A DNA stretch of 31,663 bases from Chloroflexia bacterium (GTDB lineage Bacteria; Chloroflexota; Chloroflexia; Thermomicrobiales; UBA6265), in assembly GCA_013698305.1 (NCBI GenBank), contig JACCVC010000053.1:1-31663 (forward strand), read 5' to 3'. The notes below the pieces were generated by a model that did not search any database, had not been told where the DNA came from, and saw only the letters and a list, made by a program, of their open reading frames with translations. This document shows, one piece after another, positions 25,552-31,663 of this stretch (position 1 is the first letter of the stretch; every line of letters begins with the position of its first letter). A program made the translations under genes and the position numbers.

Positions 25552-27105
25552 CTATCTCCCCTTGGTCGCCTGACCCGCGATATGCTCCTGCCAGTAATGC
25601 GTGGTCTTGGCGACGACGGTGACGACGTTCCTGATCTCCCTCTCGAGGCGGAAGTCCGGTCCGGCCGGGAACCACAGGATGGTGTCCTCGCGCCGGACGG
25701 TCACGTTCTCGACGACGATCGCCCGCAGCAGCCACAGCGCCATCTCCTCGTCAACGCACTCCAGGCCGATCCAGCCGGGCACCGGGCTGCGCCGGACGGG
25801 AAGTCTTGTCACCTGGGCGATGCCCCGCTCCAGTTCTTTCAGTACCCACGCGTATTTCTCTGGATTCGCGGCGATGGAGGCTTCATGCACCGGCTCCAGC
25901 AACGTGCCGCGATGGGGAGCGCCGCCCGCCAGCGCGAGCTCGCAGTAGCCGGTCCACATCTCGTCCCAGGCGACACCACCCTTGTCATCGTATTGCATCG
26001 CCGCTGATCCCATCGGCGCGGCGCTGACCTGCGCGGAAGAATCCTGATAGCGCGGCGGAAGGATGCCCCTTTTCTCCTGCGCCGCATCCCGCTTTAACCC
26101 GGCATCGGCGCGAAGTGCCTGGGGAGCCAATACCTCGACAGTGATACGGGAGAGGTAACGAACGGGACCTACCAGCGCCTTGCGCACCGCTGCGGCGACG
26201 ACGTGGCTCTCTCGATCAGCTTGCGTGTCGGTTAGCGTGATGCCGACATCACTTTCGAGTTGATGGCCCACCCATCGTGCCCGAACATAGTCCACGCGCT
26301 CGACGCCACGCGCCTCACTGGCGTACTGCTCGATCTGGTCGATCACCTGAGGGTCGACCGAGTCCATCAGCCGATACCAGACGCGCATGGTCGCATCACG
26401 GGCGATAAAGAGAATCGCAACGCCGATCAGCAGTCCGACAATCGGGTCGACGATCGGGAACCCCAGAAATGACCCCATCACCGCCACCAGCACGACCATC
26501 GATGTCAGACCATCGATCCGCGCGTGTAACCCGTCGGCCACGAGCGACGCGGAGCCAATCCGGTTGCCGGTGCGAATCTGGTACAGCGCCACGGCCTCGT
26601 TGCCGATAAACCCGATCACAGCGGCAGCCGTCACCCAGGACAGCCGGTCGATCGGCTGAGGGTCGAACAGCTTGGCAAACGATTCCCAGAGGATGTACCC
26701 GGCGCTGAAGACGATCGACAGCACGATCACGACACCGGCAACATCCTCCGCTCGTCCGAAACCATACGTGTACCGTCGTGTCGCCACCCGACGAGAGAGG
26801 TAAAACGCGACCAGCAGCGGAATCGAGTTCAGCATGTCGCCGAAGTTGTGGACCGTGTCCGCCAGCAGCGCCACGCTGCCGCTGATCGCGACGATGATGA
26901 CCTGAAGTACGGTGGTGGCGGCGAGCAGCGCCAGCGCGATCCAGACGGTACGGATGCCTTCATTGGTGGCAAACGCCGGGTCCGCGCCGAAGCCGGGCTC
27001 CTGCTGGTCATGGCCATGCCAGTGAAAGATCGCCGATAGCCAGCCGAGTGGCCCGCCTCCATGTGAATGTCCGTGTGATCCGAGCCTTGATGCCTGTGCT
27101 TTCAT
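25552..27105 (-). CDS. Cation diffusion facilitator (zinc-type) with an unrecognised C-terminal domain
   Basis: The 517-residue product is a CDF metal-proton antiporter fused to an extra domain. The N-terminus is His-rich (GSHGHSHGG at 10-18, HWHGHD at 28-33). Six membrane helices follow (about 52-245). Metal-site residues are H86 and D90 in LLADTVHNFGD (helix 2) and H194 and D198 in LVADGLHARIDG (helix 5). The usual cytoplasmic domain spans about 246-328. From about 350, some 165 residues follow that I do not recognise. They include a block AWDEMWTGYCELALAGGAPHRG (379-400; C388, H398) and a Trp/Glu-rich second half. CDF proteins usually end near 300-330. It is divergent from a Fur/Zur gene, consistent with zinc export. 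Confidence 0.92.
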   Translation of the reverse strand: MKAQASRLGSHGHSHGGGPLGWLSAIFHWHGHDQQEPGFGADPAFATNEGIRTVWIALALLAATTVLQVIIVAISGSVALLADTVHNFGDMLNSIPLLVAFYLSRRVATRRYTYGFGRAEDVAGVVIVLSIVFSAGYILWESFAKLFDPQPIDRLSWVTAAAVIGFIGNEAVALYQIRTGNRIGSASLVADGLHARIDGLTSMVVLVAVMGSFLGFPIVDPIVGLLIGVAILFIARDATMRVWYRLMDSVDPQVIDQIEQYASEARGVERVDYVRARWVGHQLESDVGITLTDTQADRESHVVAAAVRKALVGPVRYLSRITVEVLAPQALRADAGLKRDAAQEKRGILPPRYQDSSAQVSAAPMGSAAMQYDDKGGVAWDEMWTGYCELALAGGAPHRGTLLEPVHEASIAANPEKYAWVLKELERGIAQVTRLPVRRSPVPGWIGLECVDEEMALWLLRAIVVENVTVRREDTILWFPAGPDFRLEREIRNVVTVVAKTTHYWQEHIAGQATKGR

Positions 27106-27150
27106 GTGCGATCCCGAGCGAAAACGTCGTGCTACTCTGATTGAGTCTAT

Positions 27151-27179
27151 CGACAACATTTGGGAATACCCGCTTGTCG
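27151..27179. promoter_or_regulatory. Possible Fur/Zur-type operator between CDF and fur genes
   Basis: CGACAA (27151-27156) and TTGTCG (27174-27179) form an inverted repeat around a 17-base spacer in the 98-base divergent space. On the minus strand the first arm reads TTGTCG and could be a -35 of the CDF gene. ACTC/GAGT flank TGATT nearby (27134-27146). The site is a candidate only; it does not match a textbook Fur box. Confidence 0.3.
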
Positions 27180-27203
27180 CAAACATTGGCAGGATGAAGA
27201 CAG

Positions 27204-27659
27204 ATGACTCACCAGAGCCTGCATTGGGAAAAGGAGATGTGGGCCGCGGGCCACCGGGTTACCCGACAGCGGGCGCTGATCCTCGACGCCGTGTGCGCCG
27301 CCGACGGACACACCTCAATCGGTGAGGTCTACGCCCGCGTTCGGCGCGTTGACACCACCATCGACCGCTCGACCATCTACCGGGCGCTTCACCTGTTCGT
27401 CGAGCTGGAGCTTGTGCTTGCCGCCGACACGGGCAGTGGAGACATCCTCTACGAGATCAGGAAGCTGCAGCCCCATCATCATCTGGTCTGCCGCGACTGC
27501 GGCGGCGAGCAGGAAATCGGCGACGCCGCCTTGCGGATGATGTTCGACGATGTATCCAGACAGCACGGATTCCGGGTGGAAACGGACCATCTTGTCATGT
27601 TCGGCCTGTGTCACGAGTGTGTCCGGGCACGAGAGCATCACGTCGTGCCAGGTACGTGA
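27204..27659 (+). CDS. Fur family metalloregulator (Zur-like)
   Basis: The 151-residue product is a full-length Fur-family repressor. A winged helix (about 10-85) has the recognition segment TTIDRSTIYRALHLF. The regulatory region has PHHHLVCRDCG (H91-H93, C96, C99) and the second structural zinc pair CHEC (C136, C139). The divergent zinc-type CDF exporter suggests it senses zinc, but the subfamily (Fur, Zur, PerR) cannot be decided by eye. PerR is less likely because there are no peroxide-stress genes nearby. The ATG at 27204 has AGGA nine bases upstream. Its TGA stop abuts the stop of the convergent gene. Confidence 0.94.
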   Translation: MTHQSLHWEKEMWAAGHRVTRQRALILDAVCAADGHTSIGEVYARVRRVDTTIDRSTIYRALHLFVELELVLAADTGSGDILYEIRKLQPHHHLVCRDCGGEQEIGDAALRMMFDDVSRQHGFRVETDHLVMFGLCHECVRAREHHVVPGT

Positions 27660-28448
27660 TCACCACCACCCATAGGGGATATTGACGTTCGGGTCGAGAT
27701 ACGGATGACGCCCACGGACAAGGAGCATATCCATCCGGTCGATCATCGCCTCGATCTCTTCCGGCGCGAGCGCGGGCAGGAACATCGTCCGTAGCGCATC
27801 CTCGTCGTTCCGGAGCTGCGCTATCGCCTCGAGCAACTCGTCGGAGATCGGCTCTCCCGCAAACTGCCACAGCACCGTCCGCAGCTTCGGCGCAATGTTG
27901 AACGTAAGCCCGTGGTCGATGCCGCAGATCCGGTCATGCTGGTCTCGCAGCAGGTGGGTCAGCTTGCGGTCCGCGTTGTTCGCGATCAGGTCGAACAGGG
28001 CGATCTGCTCCATCGCCGGCGTCGTCTGGCTCCAGAACTCGAGCGTCTGGTCCTCATCGAACGCTTCCGTCGCGGGGGCGTGATACAGCTGGAGACTACC
28101 AACGCCGTACGGTCCCTTGCGCACTACCGTTGGCGGCACAATGTTCCAGCCGAGCACATTGGCCAGCAGCCACGACGCCCATTCCCGCAGGTACAGCGTG
28201 CGCGGCGGGAAATCCCAAAGCGGGCGCTCGCCCCGTCGCGGCTTGTAAATGCCGAACTGCTTGACCTGCTCCGCGCCCTTGGGTTGCAAGGCGACCGCGA
28301 ACGTGTAGTTCGACCCCCACGGCACCAGCGTCTCGCCGGAGATCTCCGCGTGCGACAACAACGTGATCGCCACGTCGGCGTCCAGCGCGGGAGGGGGGCC
28401 GGGGCAGTCCGACTCCGAATCTTCCAACCGTAGATGTAGATCAGGCAT
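27660..28448 (-). CDS. SCO1664 family protein, kinase-like fold
   Basis: The 262-residue product matches the SCO1664 family of Actinobacteria and relatives, a PI3K/HipA-like fold. The blocks are FGIYKPRRGERPLWDFPPRTLYLREWA (possible ATP Lys K69), GWNIVPPTVVRKGPYGVGSLQLY, the catalytic-loop-like LFDLIANNADRK (N157, N158, D160) and the metal-binding-like CGIDHGLTF (D178), then KLRTVLWQFAGEPI. The fold suggests ATP-dependent phosphotransfer, but I know of no proven substrate. The first 25 residues are acidic and variable; ATG 28448 is chosen, with 28487 possible. Its stop is the mirror of the fur stop. Confidence 0.88.
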   Translation of the reverse strand: MPDLHLRLEDSESDCPGPPPALDADVAITLLSHAEISGETLVPWGSNYTFAVALQPKGAEQVKQFGIYKPRRGERPLWDFPPRTLYLREWASWLLANVLGWNIVPPTVVRKGPYGVGSLQLYHAPATEAFDEDQTLEFWSQTTPAMEQIALFDLIANNADRKLTHLLRDQHDRICGIDHGLTFNIAPKLRTVLWQFAGEPISDELLEAIAQLRNDEDALRTMFLPALAPEEIEAMIDRMDMLLVRGRHPYLDPNVNIPYGWW

Positions 28449-28647
28449 GCATGGTCCCGGAATGGCATGAAGGCTAGGGTTAGGCATCCGGCCCCGGCCA
28501 GAAGTGTTTCTCCAGCAAGTGTACTTGCGACACGGCGCGTTGCTGTCGCGAGAATCGACGACCGCGTATACAATCGATGGGCAGAAGTTTTCGACGCCGG
28601 CCCTCGAGCGGGCCGCCAATCCCTTCGGGGAAGGAGCATATCGCCCG

Positions 28648-29415
28648 ATGAAGATCGTTCGTTACTACGAAGATTCAAACTCACCGGTTTTCGGGATCCT
28701 GGAAGACACCACGGTGTACGCCGCAACCGGCGACATCGCCTCCGGGTTTGCGAAGGGCGACAAGGTAGGGCCGCTCGACACGGTAAACCTCGCCGCGCCG
28801 GTCGAACCGGGCAAGGTCATCGCAATCGGCCTCAATTACCTGCTGCATGTGAAGGAAAACGACCCCACCCGCGAAGTCCCGACCGAACCGGTGGTCTTCA
28901 TGAAGCCACAGTCCGCGATCATCGGTCCTGGGGAGACGATCGAGTTGGCCTACCCCGAGCACAAGATCGACTACGAGGCCGAGCTGGTAGTTGTCATGGG
29001 CAAGCAGGCCAAGGGCGTGAAGAAGGAAGACGCGCTGGACTACGTGTTCGGCTACACGGCCGGCAACGACGTCTCCGACAGGGATCAGCAGTATGCCGAC
29101 GGCCAGTGGATTCGCGCCAAGGGCTACGACACCTACCTGCCGTTGGGACCATGCATCGAGACCGATCTCGACGTCAGCGACACCAAGGTAGAATCCCGCC
29201 TCAACGGCGAAGTCCGCCAGTCTGACTCAACCAACGGCCTGATATTCGATGTGCCGTTCCTGATCGAATATCTCTCGAACGTGATGACGCTGAATCCGGG
29301 CGACTGCATCATGACCGGCACCCCGCATAACGTCGGTCCGATGAAGGACGGCGATACCATCGAGGTCGAGGTCGGCGGCGTCGGCGTGCTCAGCAATCCG
29401 GTGAACAATCGCTGA
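28648..29415 (+). CDS. Fumarylacetoacetate hydrolase family protein
   Basis: The 255-residue product is a FAH-fold enzyme of the short type, which includes acylpyruvases, oxaloacetate decarboxylases and 2-hydroxyhepta-2,4-diene-1,7-dioate isomerases. Metal ligands are E110 and E112 in IDYEAELVVVMG and D141 in GYTAGNDVSDRDQQ. The substrate-side motifs KVIAIGLNYLLHVKEN and VFMKPQSAIIGPGE, and the C-terminal MTLNPGDCIMTGTPHNVGPMKDGDTIEVEVGGVG, are also present. The ATG at 28648 has AAGGAG upstream. The gene stands alone, so the substrate cannot be inferred from neighbours. It is divergent from the SCO1664-family gene, with a 199-base gap. Confidence 0.94.
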   Translation: MKIVRYYEDSNSPVFGILEDTTVYAATGDIASGFAKGDKVGPLDTVNLAAPVEPGKVIAIGLNYLLHVKENDPTREVPTEPVVFMKPQSAIIGPGETIELAYPEHKIDYEAELVVVMGKQAKGVKKEDALDYVFGYTAGNDVSDRDQQYADGQWIRAKGYDTYLPLGPCIETDLDVSDTKVESRLNGEVRQSDSTNGLIFDVPFLIEYLSNVMTLNPGDCIMTGTPHNVGPMKDGDTIEVEVGGVGVLSNPVNNR

Positions 29416-29522
29416 TAAGGCGAATCGCCGGAAAATCGCGGGGTGGGCCATCGCGCCGACCCCGCTTTGGCAAGGCGATCTCACTAACCGCCAGTCCAAT
29501 ATGAAGTAACCAGGAAGAATGG

Positions 29523-29708
29523 TGTCATGTTGAGCCGAGGACGCAGTCCTCGTGTCGAAACATCTCAGTCGCGGAGATGGAGTCGTTGCAAGAATATATA
29601 CGATGTCCCCGTTTTGCCGCACAGAGTGGTACTCATTGGAGAGAAGTTTTCCTAACAAACAGGTATGCCAGTGGGACTGAGATTCCTCGACTTCGCTCGG
29701 AATGACAA
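29523..29708. repeat. Inverted pair of TGTCAT...ATCTCAGTC repeats, MITE-like
   Basis: The left copy (29523-29570) runs from TGTCATGTTGAGC to CATCTCAGTC, with an internal GAGGAC/GTCCTC hairpin. The right copy (29675-29708), read on the minus strand, runs TGTCATTCCGAGC, GAAGTCGAGG, AATCTCAGTC. The two face each other across 104 bases of relatively AT-rich DNA. The right copy resembles a repeat I recall as widespread in Chloroflexota and other phyla (GTCATTCCGAGCGAAG...). The arrangement could be a small non-autonomous element or two insertions. Confidence 0.7.
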
Positions 29709-29760
29709 CAGGTGCGTGGGTCTTTTCAAAGTGGCATCCACGTCTCTCACTCCCTTGCCT

Positions 29761-29780
29761 GTGCTCGGAATGAAAAAAGG
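29761..29780. repeat. Truncated third copy of the TGTCATTCCGAGC repeat
   Basis: GTGCTCGGAATGA matches the end of the right copy at 29675-29708 in the same orientation and is then followed by an A run. Only about 13 bases are shared, so it may be a fragment or chance. Confidence 0.4.
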
Positions 29781-29931
29781 GTTGTGAGACGGTAGCTTCC
29801 CTGGACCAAGGCACAGCCGTTCCAGCGCGGTTGGTGGCTTTTGCGGTACTGTACGAAGTCATAATGCAGGCATGGGCGCGTTCGATTGGCGAGCAGCGTC
29901 CAGGTTTCGATCCTGGCAAAGGCAAGACACC

Positions 29932-31323
29932 ATGAATCTCACCATTTTCGGCACCGGATATGTCGGGCTTGTCACGGGCGCGTGCTTCGCGGAGAGCGGC
30001 AACAACGTCTGCTGCGTCGACATCGACGAGGCCAAGGTGGAAGGGCTGAAACGGGGCGTGATCCCGATCTACGAGCCCGGCCTGACCAATCTGGTCAAGC
30101 AGAACACCGAGGCTGGTCGCCTCACCTTCACCACCAACCCCGCCGAGGGGATCGACAACGGTCAGATCATCTTCATCGCCGTCGGCACCCCGGCGGGAGA
30201 GGATGGTTCTACCGATCTCTCCTACGTCGAGACTGTCGCCCACACCATCGGCCAGGTTCTCGACCATCCGGCGGTGATCGTCGACAAGTCCACCGTGCCA
30301 GTGGGCACCGCCGACCGCGTCCGGGAGATCATTGCCGAGGAGTTGGCGATCCGAAACGTCTCCATCGCCTTCGACGTCGTCAGCAACCCGGAGTTTCTCA
30401 AGGAAGGCGCGGCGATCGACGATTTCATGCGCCCCGACCGCATCATCGTCGGCGCGGAGCGGGCCCAGTCGATTGAGATCATGCAGCAGCTCTACGCGCC
30501 CTTCAACCGCAACCATGACCGCTTCATGGTGATGGACATCCGCTCCGCCGAGCTGACCAAGTACGCCGCCAACGCGATGCTGGCGACCAAGATCTCGTTC
30601 ATGAACGAGATCGCCAACATCGCCGAGCGGGTGGGCGCCAACATCGAGAACGTCCGCATCGGCATCGGCTCGGATTCCCGCATCGGCTACGACTTCATTT
30701 ATGCCGGGAGCGGATACGGCGGCTCCTGCTTCCCCAAGGACATTCGGTCCCTGGAGCACATGGCCGCTTCCTCCGGCTACGATGCCTCGCTGATCTCATC
30801 GGTCGAGCGGGTCAACCAGTCGCAAAAGCGTGTGCTGCTGGACAAGGTGCTGGACTACTTCGGCGGCGATGTCGAGGGCATGACCTTCGCCCTCTGGGGA
30901 CTGGCCTTCAAGCCGAAGACCGATGACATGCGAGAGGCGCCCAGCCGCACCATCATGGAGGGGCTCTGGACCGCCGGCGCGAAGGTCCAGGCGTTCGACC
31001 CGGAGGCGATGCGCACCGCCACCGCGCTCTATGATGGGCAGTCTGGCCTGACGCTATGCGAGTCGCGCGACGACGCCGTTCGGGGCGCGGACGCGCTGAT
31101 TATCGCCACTGAGTGGCGGCAGTTCCGCAGCCCGGACTACAACCTGCTGCGCTCCGAGCTCACCCACCCGGTCATCTTCGATGGGCGCAACATGTACGAC
31201 GCCAGCCGGGTGTCGAACGAGGGGTTCACTTACATCGGCATTGGTGTCCAGGCGGAAGCGTCCGAGGGTCAGACCAACGCCGAGATCGACATCGAACGGC
31301 TGATGACCATCACCGCCGACTAA
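29932..31323 (+). CDS. ugd: UDP-glucose 6-dehydrogenase
   Basis: The enzyme oxidises UDP-glucose to UDP-glucuronate with two NAD+, feeding polysaccharide synthesis. The 463-residue product has the N-terminal NAD-binding motif TIFGTGYVGLVTGACFAESG, the VGTPAGEDGSTDLSYVE segment, the VDKSTVPVGT and SNPEFLKEGAAIDDFMRPDRIIVG blocks, and the catalytic C266 in GSGYGGSCFPKDI. The C-terminal domain has WGLAFKPKTDDMREAPS. The ATG at 29932 is chosen because the Rossmann motif follows directly; the ribosome binding site is weak (AAAGG). It has no operon partners here, and no polysaccharide cluster is visible. Confidence 0.97.
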   Translation: MNLTIFGTGYVGLVTGACFAESGNNVCCVDIDEAKVEGLKRGVIPIYEPGLTNLVKQNTEAGRLTFTTNPAEGIDNGQIIFIAVGTPAGEDGSTDLSYVETVAHTIGQVLDHPAVIVDKSTVPVGTADRVREIIAEELAIRNVSIAFDVVSNPEFLKEGAAIDDFMRPDRIIVGAERAQSIEIMQQLYAPFNRNHDRFMVMDIRSAELTKYAANAMLATKISFMNEIANIAERVGANIENVRIGIGSDSRIGYDFIYAGSGYGGSCFPKDIRSLEHMAASSGYDASLISSVERVNQSQKRVLLDKVLDYFGGDVEGMTFALWGLAFKPKTDDMREAPSRTIMEGLWTAGAKVQAFDPEAMRTATALYDGQSGLTLCESRDDAVRGADALIIATEWRQFRSPDYNLLRSELTHPVIFDGRNMYDASRVSNEGFTYIGIGVQAEASEGQTNAEIDIERLMTITAD

Positions 31324-31336
31324 CGCTCGACGTGGT

Positions 31337-31468
31337 CGCGTAGGGGTGGACCTCCCGAAGGGAATCGTCCACCCGGCCGCCGGAGGCGGCATCTCTCATC
31401 ATCGACGCCAGATTGCGCACGCTTCGCGCAGGCCGGGCGGACGACTGCTTCGCAGGTCCGCCCCTACG
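31337..31468. repeat. Large CGCGTAGGGG...CCCCTACG hairpin element
   Basis: The left hairpin has arms GGGTGGAC and GTCCACCC (31344-31374) with a loop that can pair again (TCCC/GGGA). Next come GCCGCC/GGCGGC (31376-31390) and TGCGC/GCGCA. The right hairpin has arms GGGCGGAC and GTCCGCCC (31438-31464) and an inner CTGC-TTCG-CAG. The ends are inverted copies of CGTAGGGG. It is the largest member of the CGTAG family here and lies between the convergent ugd and ctaB genes, where it may also terminate transcription. Confidence 0.8.
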
Positions 31469-31499
31469 GTTCGCGCACCGGCGAATGGGCGGGTCGGCG

Positions 31500-31663
31500 C
31501 TACGAAAAAACGATCCGGTCGATCACCAGCACCACGTAGAGCAACGCCAGGTACCACAGGGAATAGAAGAACGTCTGCCGTGCCCGCGCCTTGCTCGGGT
31601 CGGTCAGCAGCAGCCACGCGTACCAGAGGAACACCGCGTTGAGCGCGACCACGCCGACGAGAT
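31500..31663 (-). CDS. ctaB: Heme O synthase (protoheme IX farnesyltransferase), C-terminal part
   Basis: Fifty-three codons and a TAG stop (31500-31502) are in the window; the rest lies beyond the right edge. The visible sequence holds two membrane helices, LVGVVALNAVFLWYAWLLL and FFYSLWYLALLYVVLVIDRI, joined by TDPSKARARQT. This is the C-terminus of the CtaB/CyoE family, in which a conserved Ala/Arg-rich turn is followed by LFxYSLxYLALLFxALVxD. The enzyme farnesylates heme B to heme O for cytochrome oxidase. The frame starts outside the window, so only the end can be judged. It is convergent with ugd. Confidence 0.85.
   Translation of the reverse strand, partial: LVGVVALNAVFLWYAWLLLTDPSKARARQTFFYSLWYLALLYVVLVIDRIVFS

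Larger units (their letters stand above)
29416..29931. other. Intergenic region with dispersed repeats upstream of ugd
   Basis: This 516-base gap holds no supportable gene. It contains an inverted pair of dispersed repeats (29523-29570 and 29675-29708), a truncated third copy (29761-29780) and an AT-richer stretch (about 29585-29665) between the pair. Near the ugd end CATAAT at about 29860 could be a -10, but the -35 is poor, and a small hairpin (29900-29916) lies just before the Shine-Dalgarno. Confidence 0.6.

Noticed and set aside
29900..29916. tRNA T-arm-like hairpin (CCAGG, loop TTTCGAT, CCTGG) before ugd
   Set aside because: The loop is shifted relative to the TTCRA pattern and no acceptor, D or anticodon arms can be formed around it. 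No tRNA or rRNA gene was seen elsewhere in the window.
29227..30759. 510-codon open frame on the minus strand opposite ugd and the FAH-family gene
   Set aside because: It lies antisense to two clear genes and across a repeat-rich gap. Its composition is what the complement of high-GC codons gives, and no motif is seen.
31399..31617. 72-codon minus-strand open frame at the right edge
   Set aside because: It runs through the CGTAG hairpin element and overlaps the ctaB C-terminal frame, which has clear family sequence.

Overview
The window is a high-GC bacterial chromosome segment. Its gene content fits Chloroflexota, most likely Thermomicrobia or a close relative. Pointers are SpoVS beside RNase Y, a classical single-copy F1Fo operon, an SCO1664-family protein, a secreted EF-hand protein, many GTG starts, and a repeat resembling the GTCATTCCGAGC-type dispersed repeat I recall from such genomes. 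This placement comes from family knowledge and is not a database result.

Layout. 1-92 holds the start of a gene leaving the window on the minus strand. 284-2368 (+) is a thioredoxin-domain DUF255 protein. 2415-6199 (-) is a tight six-gene unit read from high to low coordinates: spoVS, a PHP phosphoesterase, ispD, ispF, dtd and a tail-anchored hypothetical. Upstream of it, behind a terminator, lies rny (6530-8095). 8525-12166 holds an amidohydrolase (-), a divergent NYN nuclease with a probable OST-HTH domain (+) and a YcaQ-like DNA glycosylase (-). 12488-15050 (-) is murA, a response regulator and a polyprenyl-phosphate glycosyltransferase. 15235-23039 (-) is the ATP synthase operon atpI-B-E-F-H-A-G-D-C. 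23350-29415 holds a MATE exporter, the EF-hand protein, a CDF metal exporter divergent from a Fur/Zur regulator, an SCO1664-family kinase-fold protein and a FAH-family hydrolase. 29932-31323 (+) is UDP-glucose dehydrogenase. The right edge (31500-31663, -) carries the C-terminus of heme O synthase.

The genes are mostly housekeeping: energy conversion, MEP isoprenoid steps, cell-wall and polysaccharide precursors, RNA decay, translation quality control and zinc homeostasis. The most unusual signal lies between genes. About a dozen short hairpins mostly share 7-8 bp stems and five-base loops of type ACRRG or its complement CYTGT. The complete copies are paired head to head between CGTAG and CTACG ends. 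The stems covary between copies, and several sit inside the ATP synthase operon. Other points of interest are a solitary type I-E CRISPR-like repeat inside a larger hairpin between atpB and atpE, a 63-residue acidic insert in ATP synthase subunit a, MurA with Asp in place of the fosfomycin-target Cys, and a CDF transporter fused to an unrecognised C-terminal domain.
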